DNA of 64,000 bases from Flavobacterium restrictum (GCF_007097245.1 NZ_VJZT01000007.1:62001-126000), one strand, 5' to 3'; numbered from the stretch's first letter, positions 27,606 to 37,577 are shown. Numbers and translations: made by a program. The notes: generated by a model not told the origin, from the letters alone.

Positions 27606-28532
27606 TTAATTTTTAACTACTTTCACCTTAATCGTATCGCCTACACCATAATTTCCGGTCAATAAAATTTTGTCTTCACGAGTTAAAACTGGCGATAGAA
27701 TTTCGATTTTATTTTCGGTTTCAGTTCCTTTTTTGATTGGAATTTTTATAGCGGTATTGGCATTTATCATTTTCATAATCCAAAAATTAGTTTCGGTTTC
27801 GTCGCTTAAAACTGCGGCTTTGGGCAACGAAATAGTATTCGAATTCGAAGTTTTATTGATTCGAACTTTTACAATTAAATTTTCTGGAATGTCCTGTTTA
27901 CCATTGATTTTGAGTACCACATTTTGCGTTTGCGAAGCGGTATCAACGGTTGGCATAAATTTTTGAACTGTTGCTATTCTGCTACTGCCGTCTGGAAGCG
28001 TAACGGAAAACGTTTTGCCAATAGTGACAATTTTTTTCAATTCATAAGGTAAACTCAACACCATTGCAAAACTTTTGGTATCGTTAATCGTTACTAACGC
28101 ATCGCCATCCTGCACATAATCGCCTTGTTGCACATTGACCATCGTTACAATACCGCTGGTATTGGATGTTACTTTTATAGCACCGCCAAAATGGAGCGTT
28201 GGGTCAATTTTATTTACCGAATTGCCTAAAATTTTTGCTTCTCTCGTTTTGATAGAAAACAGTTCCTTTCCATGGGTTACAAAATCATTTGTTGCCACAT
28301 TTACCGAGTTCAAATAACCGGTTGCATTGGCTTTGACAACGTTTTTGACTAGATACGTTGCCGTTGCATTTAGCTCCACATAAGTATCAATTCCTGATGT
28401 ATCAATAGAGGTAATTGTTACGGGAATAGTGGTATCGATAGGTTTTTCTTCGGCTGTTTTATTTTGGCAAGAAAAAAACAGAAGCGGAATTAGGGCAAAT
28501 AGGAATAGCTTTTTTCTCATAGTTTTAGTCAT
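27606..28532 (-). CDS. RND efflux periplasmic adaptor lipoprotein
   Basis: This 308-residue membrane-fusion protein has a lipobox LLFFSC (Cys22) after a short signal, so it should be lipid-anchored. A lipoyl/barrel-sandwich domain is split by a very short hairpin: ANATGYLNSVNVATNDFVTHGKELFSI and SNTSGIVTMVNVQQGDYVQDGDALVTI. The beta-barrel domain follows (VLSLPYELKKIVTIG...). The coiled-coil hairpin of AcrA is nearly absent, as in adaptors of the shorter RND systems. The ATG at 28532 overlaps the end of the tolC-like gene by eight bases; an ATG at 28520 is an alternative start. Confidence 0.88.
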   Translation of the reverse strand: MTKTMRKKLFLFALIPLLFFSCQNKTAEEKPIDTTIPVTITSIDTSGIDTYVELNATATYLVKNVVKANATGYLNSVNVATNDFVTHGKELFSIKTREAKILGNSVNKIDPTLHFGGAIKVTSNTSGIVTMVNVQQGDYVQDGDALVTINDTKSFAMVLSLPYELKKIVTIGKTFSVTLPDGSSRIATVQKFMPTVDTASQTQNVVLKINGKQDIPENLIVKVRINKTSNSNTISLPKAAVLSDETETNFWIMKMINANTAIKIPIKKGTETENKIEILSPVLTREDKILLTGNYGVGDTIKVKVVKN

Positions 28533-29763
28533 TAGAATTCCAATAATTAATTTCGTTAATCAATTGCAGTTGGTTTATTTTGTTTTGCGAAATGGTGTTG
28601 TTTATCGCAATTATAGTTGTTATCGCAATCACAAAATCGGTAATTTGTGCATCGCCACTGACTAATAATTTTTTATCAGCTTCAATAAGTGCCTCACTAA
28701 TTTGGAGTTGTGAATGCAATTGCTTTTCGGTGGCAAAGGTTTGTTGTAACTTCAAATGTAGCATCGTCAATTGCTGTTGGTATTGTTTATTGAAATTGGT
28801 TTTATATCCTAAATTGGTTGCTAGAGCGATTTCGTTTTTTTGATGTTGCAATGCTTTTTGTCCGCCATCATAAATGGGAATTGACAATCCAAAACCAACA
28901 CTTAATCCAAAATTTTTATATCCTTGACTGGCAAAACTGGATAAATATCCTGCATCGCCAAGCAATGCTGCTGTGGGTTTGTAATTGTTGTCAATGAGTT
29001 TGTTTTGATTCTGGATTTTCAAACTATCGATTTCAAATTGTTTTAGAAACACGAATTTTTCGTTGTTTTTCAGGCTTTTTAAAGTGATTTTTGGGTTTTT
29101 TAATCGTACAAAAGTGGTGTCATTTTCGCCCGAAAGATAGTTTAGCAACCCCAAATCGTTTTGATATTGTTGCTTTAAACTTAAAACTTGCAATTCCTGG
29201 TGCTGTACTGTGGACAGAAAAATTAAATAATCAGTTTGTTTGTAAATGGAATTTTGGGTTAATTTTTTTAGAATTTGCGATTCGGATTTTAATAATTCCA
29301 ATATTTTTTGATTGTAAACAATTTGTTCTTGGTTTCCAGAAGCCGAAATGTATTGAGAAACAATCGTTTTATTCAAATCCTTGAAGGCAATTTTTTTATT
29401 CAAAACCAAACCTTCTTTTAGTAATTTAAAGGTTTCGGCTTGCGTATTAATCCTATTTTTACTCATTATTTTTTGATTAATTCCAACCAATCCCGACACC
29501 GATTGCCCATTTGTAATCGCATTATCGTAACCAAAACCATTGTAATTGGGCGCATAATTCGCAAGAAGATTTCCAGTAACTTGAGGCTTATATGAAGCTT
29601 TAGTGATTAAACTATCTATTGCATTCGACTTAATTTGATTGGATAAATCGTTAAGCAAAGGCGAGTTGGTTTGTGCTTTTTCGATATAAAAGCGCAACTC
29701 TTTTTCTTGCGAAAAAGAGTTGGTTACACAAAGTAAAAAAAGTATTGCAAGGGGTATTTTCAT
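28525..29763 (-). CDS. TolC-family outer-membrane efflux channel
   Basis: This 412-residue protein has a signal peptide (MKIPLAILFLLCVTNSFSQ) that fixes the start at 29763; the frame is open for 32 more codons upstream but without signal character. The body has the helical repeats of outer-membrane efflux proteins. One strand region is NNYKPTAALLGDAGYLSSFASQGYKNFGLSVGFGLSIPIYDGG, where the YKP...P.YDGG pattern is diagnostic. It forms a trimeric channel with the adaptor and RND permease encoded directly downstream. Confidence 0.9.
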   Translation of the reverse strand: MKIPLAILFLLCVTNSFSQEKELRFYIEKAQTNSPLLNDLSNQIKSNAIDSLITKASYKPQVTGNLLANYAPNYNGFGYDNAITNGQSVSGLVGINQKIMSKNRINTQAETFKLLKEGLVLNKKIAFKDLNKTIVSQYISASGNQEQIVYNQKILELLKSESQILKKLTQNSIYKQTDYLIFLSTVQHQELQVLSLKQQYQNDLGLLNYLSGENDTTFVRLKNPKITLKSLKNNEKFVFLKQFEIDSLKIQNQNKLIDNNYKPTAALLGDAGYLSSFASQGYKNFGLSVGFGLSIPIYDGGQKALQHQKNEIALATNLGYKTNFNKQYQQQLTMLHLKLQQTFATEKQLHSQLQISEALIEADKKLLVSGDAQITDFVIAITTIIAINNTISQNKINQLQLINEINYWNSND

Positions 29764-29801
29764 TTGATTCCTAGTAAATTTAAGGGTAGAAAAATCAGCA
29801 T

Positions 29802-30821
29802 TTATTGCCCGCTTGAAACCACCAAAATCATAAAGGAATTGGGAGCAATGCTTGGCCATGGATTTGGATTTTCGGGAGTAGGTTTTGGTTTTGCACCAAA
29901 ATTTGCTGTGGATAAATATAGTTTACTATTGCTTGGATTCAAAGCAATTGTTCGTGCTCCTTTTTTGGATTTTACTGTTTCTTGAACCATAAAACTAGTG
30001 TTATTTTTTTCTTTAATTACCGTAATCGTTCCCTCTCCATTGGAACTAAAAACGAGTTTCTTTTTGGCATCAAAAGCAACACCGTCGCAACCATCTCCAA
30101 TTGGGAGCGTTTTGATTATTTTACCCTTAAGAGCATCAACAATTACCATCAATTTATTGCCACAAACCGAAAACAAACGATTGGTTTCCAGATCAATTGC
30201 TAAACCAGACGGTTCGTCACCAGGCGCAATAGACCAAGTTGCTGTAACTTCTAATTTGGTGGCATCTATGGTTTTAATTTGGTTTTTATCTTCAATATTC
30301 ACATAAATCAACCCTTTGGTATTGGTGACTGAAAATTCAGGTTTTCCGCCTAACGGAATCGTTTTTATGACTTTATGGGTTACGGCATCTAGAACGGTGG
30401 CGTCATTGGATTTGGCATTATAAGTAAACACTTTTTTAGAAAAGGCATCATACAAAACGGCATCTGGTTTTTGGCCTTCAATGGCGACTTTTTCTATTAA
30501 TTCAAAAGTTTTTAGATTGACAATTGCAACGGCATTTTCTGCACCGCAAGTGATAAAAGCTTTGTTCAAATCATTGGCAATCGCAATTCCGTGAACGCCT
30601 TTGGTATTGGGAATGGTAAAAATCACGGCATCCGATTTTAAATCAACCACATTAACAACGTTTCCGTGAGAGACAAATAGCTTTTGGTTTACATCATCTA
30701 CAGCTAAATAATCCCAGCCAGAATCGCCATTTATTGCTATTTTTTTTGAAACTTTAAAGGTTTGACCAATGCCATTTGTGAGGTAGAAAACTACGAATAA
30801 TAAGGTGACAATTTTTTTCAT
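29802..30821 (-). CDS. secreted YncE-like seven-bladed beta-propeller
   Basis: This 339-residue protein has a signal peptide ending near TNGIGQ. The mature part consists of repeated YncE-type 40-residue blades: YLAVDDVNQKLFVSHGNVVNVVDL, GIAIANDLNKAFITCGAENAVAIVNL, AVLYDAFSKKVFTYNAKSNDATVLD, GLAIDLETNRLFSVCGNKLMVIVD and GVAFDAKKKLVFSSNGEGTITVI. It should lie in the periplasm. It starts the efflux operon, 38 bases before the tolC-like gene. A propeller in that position could bind or sense the pump substrate or support assembly, but that is inference from position only. Confidence 0.85.
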   Translation of the reverse strand: MKKIVTLLFVVFYLTNGIGQTFKVSKKIAINGDSGWDYLAVDDVNQKLFVSHGNVVNVVDLKSDAVIFTIPNTKGVHGIAIANDLNKAFITCGAENAVAIVNLKTFELIEKVAIEGQKPDAVLYDAFSKKVFTYNAKSNDATVLDAVTHKVIKTIPLGGKPEFSVTNTKGLIYVNIEDKNQIKTIDATKLEVTATWSIAPGDEPSGLAIDLETNRLFSVCGNKLMVIVDALKGKIIKTLPIGDGCDGVAFDAKKKLVFSSNGEGTITVIKEKNNTSFMVQETVKSKKGARTIALNPSNSKLYLSTANFGAKPKPTPENPNPWPSIAPNSFMILVVSSGQ

Positions 30822-30854
30822 TTGATATAAAAATAAGAATTGTTAGTGTTGTCT

Positions 30855-30862
30855 CAAAAATA
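30855..30862 (-). promoter_or_regulatory. -7 box for the propeller/efflux operon
   Basis: The minus-strand sequence TATTTTTG matches TAnnTTTG and lies 34 bases before the propeller start codon. It is divergent from the sdaA box 42 bases away. No -33 TTG is clear. Confidence 0.42.
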
Positions 30863-30904
30863 CATTAATTTAATTATAAAATTCGTTTTGCGTTAGCATT
30901 ACTT

Positions 30905-30912
30905 TATATTTG
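30905..30912 (+). promoter_or_regulatory. -7 box for sdaA
   Basis: TATATTTG matches TAnnTTTG. A TTG at 30888-30890 is only 14 bases upstream, shorter than usual. The leader would be about 13 bases. Confidence 0.42.
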
Positions 30913-30931
30913 CTTTAGAAAATCGATGCTC

Positions 30932-32356
30932 ATGGAAGAATGTATTTCTGTTTTTGATATGTTAAAAATAGGTGTTGGGCCTTCAAGTTCGCACACATTA
31001 GGGCCATGGCGTGCCGCTGAACGCTTTTTGTTAGAATTGGGATTAGATAAGCGTCAAGCAATAACCCGCATTCGAGTTGATTTATATGGTTCCCTGTCGC
31101 TGACAGGAAAAGGTCACGCCACTGATTTGGCCATTATGCTCGGACTTTCGGGGCAAGATCCAGAAACGATTCCGATTCAAAATATTGACTCCATCATCAA
31201 ATCAATCAAGACCACAAACGAGATTCTTTTAGGTAATCAAAAAAGGATTCCATTTCATTGTTTGGAAGACCTCGTTTTCAATAAAAACTTCCTTCCTTTT
31301 CATGCTAATGGACTTCGTTTTACCGCTTTTTTTGAGGATAAAACCCAGTATGTTTCGACATTTTATTCTATCGGTGGTGGTTTTGTAGTCAAAGAAGAAC
31401 GGAGTAACGCCAAGAAAAAATTGGACATCAAATGTGCTTTTCCGTTTCCAATTCAAAATGCCGAGGAACTCTTAAATTATACCATTTCTCAAAACAAATC
31501 CATATCCGAAATTGTTTATGAGAACGAAAAATCCATGCGTTCCGAAACCGAAATCCATCATGAATTATTACGAATTTGGCATACAATGCTCGAGTGTATG
31601 TACATAGGTTGCCACTCGGAGGGCGTGCTTCCTGGCGGATTGAACGTGCACCGACGTGCTTTTGATATGCACCAAAATCTCATTGGGTTGGCCAATTACA
31701 ACTCGCCACAAACATGGTTAGAAGAAATTAGAAAAACGGAAGTGAAGTTCCGACAAATATTAAAATGGGTTTCCTGTTTTGCCCTAGCGGTAAATGAGGT
31801 AAATGCCGCCTTGGGTCGTGTTGTTACCGCTCCCACAAACGGAAGTGCTGGTGTAATTCCTGCCGTTTTAATGTATTATTTGGTCATAGAAAAACATGAA
31901 GCGGGCGACAACGAAATCAAAAAATTCCTAATGGTTGCGGGCGAAATTGGTAGTATTTTCAAAAAAGGGTCTACCATATCAGCCGCTATGGGAGGTTGTC
32001 AAGCCGAAATTGGGGTTTCGAGTGCTATGGCAGCAGCCGCCTTAACCGAAGTCATGGGAGGAACGCCAGCGCAAGTACAAATTGCTGCCGAAATTGCTAT
32101 GGAACATCACCTAGGATTAACCTGTGATCCTATAGGTGGTTTGGTTCAAATACCGTGTATCGAGCGCAATACAATGGGTGCTATAAAAGCGATAAATGCC
32201 GCCGAATTAGCCCTAGAAACCAATGCCAAAAATGCCAAAGTTCCCCTCGACAAAGTGATTGATACCATGTGGCAAACCGCCAAAGATATGAACTCCAAAT
32301 ACAAAGAAACCTCACAAGGCGGACTAGCAATTGCTGTGAATATGGCGGATTGTTAG
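30932..32356 (+). CDS. sdaA: L-serine ammonia-lyase, iron-sulfur-dependent, single chain
   Basis: This 474-residue enzyme converts L-serine to pyruvate and ammonia. The N-terminal beta domain begins [26 protein letters not shown]. The alpha domain holds the [4Fe-4S] cysteines and substrate loops: [60 protein letters not shown] and [20 protein letters not shown] start it at the ATG before EECIS; an ATG two codons upstream (30926) is equally readable. It is monocistronic and diverges from the efflux operon. Confidence 0.93.
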   Translation: MEECISVFDMLKIGVGPSSSHTLGPWRAAERFLLELGLDKRQAITRIRVDLYGSLSLTGKGHATDLAIMLGLSGQDPETIPIQNIDSIIKSIKTTNEILLGNQKRIPFHCLEDLVFNKNFLPFHANGLRFTAFFEDKTQYVSTFYSIGGGFVVKEERSNAKKKLDIKCAFPFPIQNAEELLNYTISQNKSISEIVYENEKSMRSETEIHHELLRIWHTMLECMYIGCHSEGVLPGGLNVHRRAFDMHQNLIGLANYNSPQTWLEEIRKTEVKFRQILKWVSCFALAVNEVNAALGRVVTAPTNGSAGVIPAVLMYYLVIEKHEAGDNEIKKFLMVAGEIGSIFKKGSTISAAMGGCQAEIGVSSAMAAAALTEVMGGTPAQVQIAAEIAMEHHLGLTCDPIGGLVQIPCIERNTMGAIKAINAAELALETNAKNAKVPLDKVIDTMWQTAKDMNSKYKETSQGGLAIAVNMADC

Positions 32357-32411
32357 GGAATTGTTTGGAGGTTGATTTCGGGTGTTATAAACGTTGTTTT
32401 TTAGGGATTTA

Positions 32412-32501
32412 AATAGGATTTTTGCATATTAATTCCTAAAAACAGGGATGCTATTTCCCAGTAATAAATGATACTCTTTAAAACTCGAAAATCCTGTTTT
32501 T
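32412..32501. repeat. degenerate inverted element, second copy
   Basis: Edges aataggatttttgcat and cgaaaatcctgttttt form an inverted pair (aggatttt / aaaatcct) and match the block at 8505-8556 in order and sequence. The centre holds gggatgctatttcccagtaata, which also resembles cttccctagtaata next to the first copy. It lies just before the -7 box of the following kinase gene. Confidence 0.4.
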
Positions 32502-32516
32502 ATATAATGGGTTTGC

Positions 32517-32524
32517 TATATTTG
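32517..32524 (+). promoter_or_regulatory. -7 box for the second PAS kinase
   Basis: TATATTTG matches TAnnTTTG and lies about 90 bases before the start codon. No TTG stands at the -33 distance. Confidence 0.38.
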
Positions 32525-32614
32525 CCAACAGTAAATAACCGTTTTTTCAAACTGACTTCCTGCGCTATTTTAGGGGAAACAACAAGATAATTCATTTTAT
32601 ATAATATACTTTCA

Positions 32615-33811
32615 ATGGAAAATAAACAAGAAAATTCGAAAATTACAAAGAACAAATACATGCCTACGGCTGCATTTTATAGTCAAATAATTGATAGCTT
32701 ACAGGATTATTCGATTTTTACATTAGATCAAGAATTTGTCATTAACAGCTGGAGTTCAGGTGCTGCAAAAATATTTGGTTACGAAACCGATGAAGTTATA
32801 GGAGAATCTTTTGAATTGATTTTTACAGACGAAGATTTAAAAAATGGTGTTCCAAAAAAGGAAATTGAAACTGCTCTTAAAGAAGGCAGAGCAACTGATA
32901 ATAGGTGGCATATTGCCAAAGATAAAAGCCTTTTTTATGCCTATGGGTTGGTTTTTCCACTCATTGGTTTAGGGGGAGAAATGTTGGGTTATGTAAAAAT
33001 TTTACGCGATTTGACAGAAAGAAAACATTCTGAAGATGCTATCAAAAAATACGTCAAAGAATTAGAGGAACTCAACACACATAAAGAAAGTGTTTTGGCC
33101 ATACTGTCTCACGATTTAAGAAGTCCATTATCGGCTATCATTGGAACAGCCAAGTATTTAAAAGAGAATTTCCAAAAAATGAAGCCCGAAGCGGTTCAGG
33201 AAATGCTTAATTTACTCTACAAATCCTCTATCGACGAGTTGGAAATGTTAGACTATCTTGTAGAATGGGCAAGAATAAAATACGCATCTGACGTTTTTTC
33301 TCCGCAAAAAATAAAATTAACGGAATACATCAATAAAGTTTTTGAAACCTTGAACGAAACGGCTTCGATAAACGCTATCAATTTGCATCACGAAATTGAA
33401 GAAAACACTTCCGTTTTTGCCGATGGTAAAATGCTGATTTCGATAATTCAAAATATCGTTTCAAACGCTATAAAACATACCGAAAAAGGAGGGTCTATTA
33501 CAATTTCTGCAAAAACTATGGCAGATAAAATCATTGTCCAAGTCAAGGATACAGGAATTGGAATGTCAAAAGAAATCATGGAAAAACTTTTTACGCCACA
33601 AATGAAAACCCTTTCGGAAACAAGAAAAAAGAACAAAGGAGCTGGGATTGGATTGTTATTAGTAAAAGGATTTTTAGAAAAAAATGGTGGTGAAATTTGG
33701 GTTGAAAGCATCGAAGGCGAGGGATCTACTTTTTATTTTACATTGCTACTCAATGAGCCTTTATATAAAATAGGCAGTTCCGACGAAATTATGTTTGACG
33801 AAAGTGCGTAA
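32615..33811 (+). CDS. PAS-domain sensor histidine kinase
   Basis: This 398-residue protein has no membrane helices. One PAS domain (about residues 20-140) carries SWSSGAAKIFGYETDEVIGESF and ends GYVKILRDLTERK. HisKA (about 150-220) has a canonical H-box AILSHDLRSPLSAIIG with His166. HATPase (about 265-385) has the N-box IVSNAIKHT, G1-box VKDTGIGM, F-box LFTPQ and G2-box GAGIGLLLVKGFLEKNGG. The signal is unknown and no response regulator is adjacent. A strong terminator lies about 140 bases downstream. Confidence 0.9.
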   Translation: MENKQENSKITKNKYMPTAAFYSQIIDSLQDYSIFTLDQEFVINSWSSGAAKIFGYETDEVIGESFELIFTDEDLKNGVPKKEIETALKEGRATDNRWHIAKDKSLFYAYGLVFPLIGLGGEMLGYVKILRDLTERKHSEDAIKKYVKELEELNTHKESVLAILSHDLRSPLSAIIGTAKYLKENFQKMKPEAVQEMLNLLYKSSIDELEMLDYLVEWARIKYASDVFSPQKIKLTEYINKVFETLNETASINAINLHHEIEENTSVFADGKMLISIIQNIVSNAIKHTEKGGSITISAKTMADKIIVQVKDTGIGMSKEIMEKLFTPQMKTLSETRKKNKGAGIGLLLVKGFLEKNGGEIWVESIEGEGSTFYFTLLLNEPLYKIGSSDEIMFDESA

Positions 33812-33952
33812 TTGCTATTTGTAGGACTCATTTAAGTACTTGATTTTAATACTATTGTTTATCCAAATGGGAGTAGAAATAGAAATCAAAAGGGATTAAG
33901 TTTATTGCGGTATCAATCGTTTTTGACTATTAAAATCCCAAATAACAATCAC

Positions 33953-33990
33953 AAAAAAAGGTTCAACTCACAAAGTTGAACCTTTTTTTT
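33953..33990. terminator. bidirectional terminator between the kinase and ccsBA
   Basis: The stem aaaaaaaggttcaact / agttgaacctttttttt has a 5-base loop and flanking A and T runs. It serves the convergent genes ending at 33811 and 34008. Confidence 0.88.
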
Positions 33991-34007
33991 GGGTCAATAA
34001 ACGATCT

Positions 34008-37000
34008 TTATTTCTTATAGTATTTTCTGTATTTAGGATAGGTGATGGCACCAATACCCGCAATAGTTCCTAATGAGTAATAAATCCAATCCAAGGATTT
34101 TGCCTCGCCACTGGCGTAGGAGTGCATGCCCACCAAGTGAAAATTCACTCCATAATACGTGAACAAAATAGATACAAAAGCAAACATACTCATTAAGTTA
34201 AAAATCCATTTCCCTCGTAACGAAGGAACAAATCGAGCGTGAATCACAAAGGCGTAGACCATAATACTAATCAAAGCCCAAGTTTCTTTTGGATCCCAAC
34301 CCCAGTAACGTCCCCAACTTTCGTTTGCCCATTGTCCGCCAAGAAAATTCCCTATGGTAAGCATAATGAGTCCAATGGTCAATGCCATTTCGTTGATGTA
34401 GGTGATTTCTTGAATGTTTAAATCCATTTTGGCTTTGTTTTTTTCATTGGTAAAAAAGATTAAAACAAGCGATACAAAACCTAAAATTAGTCCTAAAGCA
34501 AATGGGCCGTAACTTGCCACGATAACCGCCACGTGAATCATCAACCAGTAGGAATTAAGCACGGGTTGCAGGTTGGCAATTTCGGGATCAATCCAGTTGG
34601 CATTGGCGGCCATAAAAATCATTGAAGTGACAAATGCTGCCGAGGCGACTGTTAATTTTGACTTACTGTCGAATGCCAATCCAAAAAACATCGTTGCCCA
34701 AGCCACATAAATAATGGCTTCGTAGGCATTACTCCATGGGGCATGCCCAGATATGTACCAGCGTGCCACTAGCGCTATGGTGTGTAAAAGAAAGAAGAAC
34801 CCAATACTGATGTGAAAAGCGTTAACGGTAACTCGGAATACTTTTTTGTCAAAGAAAATAGAGAGCAGTGTAAAAACGAGCATCAAGATTCCCGCAAGCG
34901 AATAGCAGTAAAACAATTTGGGTAAAATATCGTATTTGTTGTACGCAATTTCAAGGTCTATTTTACGCTGTGAAGGCATTACTTTGCTTCCAAATTTTTT
35001 CTGGAAACCGTTTATACTTTCTATTAATTCGTTTGCTGTTTTATAATTTTTGCTAGTTGCGGCATCGTTTAAAGTGCCAAAATACAACGGCAAAACGTTT
35101 TTGGTATAGGTAGCATCCATTCCTTTGAGTCCAGCATGATCGATTTCTAGGTACGAAATCCACTTGTTATTGGGGTCTTTTGGAATCGGGAAAATGCGCA
35201 AGATACTTCCCGTCAAAGCGGATTCCATTAGGTTTACTTTTTTATCGGTTTCTATAAAACCTTTTTCAAAAGAATCTGGATTGGCAGCTTTGTAGGCTTC
35301 ATCAAGATACGGTGTCAATTTGTAGTTCCCTTTTTCGTCAAAGAAAGCAATAAAAGGAGCATATTTTGCCTGTGAATCAATACCAATAATTTTGCGAATA
35401 CTGTCGTTTTCTGGCTTAATGTAAATGAGCGGTACTTCAATCCAAATTTTGGCATATTGCGTCATCGACAATAATACCTGATCAGAATTCATATTTTGGT
35501 ACGTATCGGCATGGCTCACTTTACGCAACAATTCCGACGAAAAGGTATTGATTGGTTTCATTCTACCGCCCGCATCCTGAATGATTAATCGCCCAAACTT
35601 GGTCGCATGCGACTCGGGAACGGTGTATTTAATGAGTAAGGAGTCCAATGCTTTTTGGGTTGGAATTTGGTGTTGATGGGCCTCATGATTTTGAGCAAAA
35701 CCAACAAAGCTAAACAAGAACAACAGTGTAAGCAATGCCGCTTTTTTGGCTTTGACCACTTCTAACTTGCGTTTCAAATCGGCAAAACGGGAATGCTTGG
35801 TAAATAGAATGGACATCATGGCAAAAAACAGCATGAAATAGCCCGCATACGTAATGCAAGTTCCCCAAAAATCATGGTTTACGGACAACACCGTTCCTTT
35901 TTCGTCAGGGTCAAAAGAGGATTGAAAAAACCGATATTGCTTGTAATCCAGTACATTATTCATAAAAATACGCGCATTAAATGATTTTAAAGAATCCTGA
36001 ACGGTAACTTTACTTTCAAAGGCCGAGTAACTTTTCTCGGTTCCGGGATATTTTTTGGCTATAAAATCGTTTAATTTTATTTTAAAAGGCAAAACGTATG
36101 CTTTACTACCATAGAAAAAGGTGTACTCAATCTTGCCAATTTTTACGGTTTTGAAATCTCCTACTTTGCCTTTGGAACCCAAAACGGTAACTGATTTTTC
36201 TTGCCCTTCGGCTTTGACTTTCAAGACCAAAGCATCTTCATGCGTTTTGGCTTTGTAATCAATTTTTTCTTCGTAATCAATCACGCCTTTGCTAGCAGGA
36301 TCCGGAAAAACAAACCGTTTTTCGCCTATGCTGTATAGCGATCGCATCATCAATGGTTGTGCGGCATCCTTGATTACCTTGCCTTGTAATTTATCAGCCA
36401 TGCGCATAAAATTTCCTTCAAATGGGGTTTGAATCGTGTAGGTTGCGCCCGTTGTATTGATGTTTATGGCTCCAGCAGTATATTTATTTAAAGCAAAAAG
36501 TACGTTGTGAATGTTTTGAACTTCGCCTTCTTTCAAAAAATGTTCTTCACGTCCACCCGCACCCGCTTCGACTAATTTCAAATACACAATCCCTTTTGGA
36601 TCTGGTTTTACATATTCTTTGGCACCCATAATATACTTTTGATATTCAATTTCAAAAGGGGTTGTAGCGAAATTTTCTTTGATCGAAAAAGCATTGTTGG
36701 TAACAGGAGATAGGAGCAAAGGCTTCTCGAAAATACGGCGTTTCATGTCGCCCTTGTATTCGCCATCTACAAAAACGGTCAAAAAAGTCTTATCCGAAAA
36801 AAACTGATTCTCGGCAGCACCTTCGCGAATGGGCATCATGCCTTCGTAACTGATATAACGGGTTACAAACGCTCCCAAAATGATGAATATAAAAGCCAAA
36901 TGCAACAATAAAGTAGCCCATTTTTCTTTCTTCAAAAGTTGGTATCGCTTGATGTTTCCAATGAAATTTATCAAGAAAAAAACGTGAATGGCTTCAAACC

Positions 37001-37148
37001 ACCACGCATTGTAAATCCAAATTTTAGCGGTATCCGTATTGTATTTGCTTTCGATAAAGGTTCCTGAGGCCATGGCAACGGCATATCCTAGAAATAAAAC
37101 AGCCATTAATCGTGTCGAAAACAAAAAGGAGTAGTATTTTTTATCCAT
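34008..37148 (-). CDS. ccsBA: fused cytochrome c biogenesis protein CcsBA (system II)
   Basis: This 1,046-residue inner-membrane haem exporter and cytochrome c synthetase combines a ResB/CcsB half and a CcsA half. The N-terminal part has helices at about 10-30, 48-66 and 78-97 and a large ResB-type periplasmic domain (about 100-430), closed by a helix in TCITYAGYFMLFFAMMSILF. The C-terminal CcsA part has eight or so helices and the haem-handling WWD-type motif WGRYWGWDPKETWALIS near residue 950, with flanking His in HVAVIVASYGP and VIHARF. Between the halves, about residues 465-485, lies a signal-peptide-like LLTLLFLFSFVGFAQ followed by a His-rich stretch. It is monocistronic. Confidence 0.92.
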   Translation of the reverse strand: MDKKYYSFLFSTRLMAVLFLGYAVAMASGTFIESKYNTDTAKIWIYNAWWFEAIHVFFLINFIGNIKRYQLLKKEKWATLLLHLAFIFIILGAFVTRYISYEGMMPIREGAAENQFFSDKTFLTVFVDGEYKGDMKRRIFEKPLLLSPVTNNAFSIKENFATTPFEIEYQKYIMGAKEYVKPDPKGIVYLKLVEAGAGGREEHFLKEGEVQNIHNVLFALNKYTAGAININTTGATYTIQTPFEGNFMRMADKLQGKVIKDAAQPLMMRSLYSIGEKRFVFPDPASKGVIDYEEKIDYKAKTHEDALVLKVKAEGQEKSVTVLGSKGKVGDFKTVKIGKIEYTFFYGSKAYVLPFKIKLNDFIAKKYPGTEKSYSAFESKVTVQDSLKSFNARIFMNNVLDYKQYRFFQSSFDPDEKGTVLSVNHDFWGTCITYAGYFMLFFAMMSILFTKHSRFADLKRKLEVVKAKKAALLTLLFLFSFVGFAQNHEAHQHQIPTQKALDSLLIKYTVPESHATKFGRLIIQDAGGRMKPINTFSSELLRKVSHADTYQNMNSDQVLLSMTQYAKIWIEVPLIYIKPENDSIRKIIGIDSQAKYAPFIAFFDEKGNYKLTPYLDEAYKAANPDSFEKGFIETDKKVNLMESALTGSILRIFPIPKDPNNKWISYLEIDHAGLKGMDATYTKNVLPLYFGTLNDAATSKNYKTANELIESINGFQKKFGSKVMPSQRKIDLEIAYNKYDILPKLFYCYSLAGILMLVFTLLSIFFDKKVFRVTVNAFHISIGFFFLLHTIALVARWYISGHAPWSNAYEAIIYVAWATMFFGLAFDSKSKLTVASAAFVTSMIFMAANANWIDPEIANLQPVLNSYWLMIHVAVIVASYGPFALGLILGFVSLVLIFFTNEKNKAKMDLNIQEITYINEMALTIGLIMLTIGNFLGGQWANESWGRYWGWDPKETWALISIMVYAFVIHARFVPSLRGKWIFNLMSMFAFVSILFTYYGVNFHLVGMHSYASGEAKSLDWIYYSLGTIAGIGAITYPKYRKYYKK

Positions 37149-37179
37149 TTATAAAGAGAATAGTTTTGTAAAAGTGGTA

Positions 37180-37187
37180 CAAAAGTA
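37180..37187 (-). promoter_or_regulatory. -7 box for ccsBA
   Basis: The minus-strand sequence TACTTTTG matches TAnnTTTG, 32 bases before the start codon. A clear -33 TTG is missing. Confidence 0.4.
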
Positions 37188-37413
37188 CTCAAAAATGTTG
37201 ACTCCATTCTTGACACATTTGTTAATTTAATCCAAAATTAAGGAAGCCTTTTTTGCTGAATGAAAAGAGAATTTACGATACAAAAACCAACAAAAAGCAT
37301 TCGTTTTTAAGGTTTTTACTATCATAATGAATCAGTGAAATAAAAACAGTAGTATTTTATTTCAAAATCTGTGACCCGAGCGATAGCGAATAGGCGAAGC
37401 GATCTGCGGTGAA

Positions 37414-37454
37414 CTTTTAAAAGCGGTTATCTAGCAGGGCATTCGCTTTTAAAA
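37414..37454. repeat. hairpin element, copy 1 (TTTTAAAAGCG family)
   Basis: The arms ttttaaaagcg and cgcttttaaaa enclose an 18-base loop. The right side contains cagggcattcgcttttaaaa, the reverse complement of the motif repeated at 37578 and 37797. The flanking 37188-37413 contains no open frame or recognised feature. Confidence 0.65.
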
Positions 37455-37577
37455 AAAAGTTAAACACGAATTTCACGAATTACGATCAGTTTTAATTACA
37501 CTAACTCTAAAAATAGGCAAAATTTATTCTGTTCAATTATTAAATTTGTGATAATCTGTGTAATTTGTGGTAGAAAA

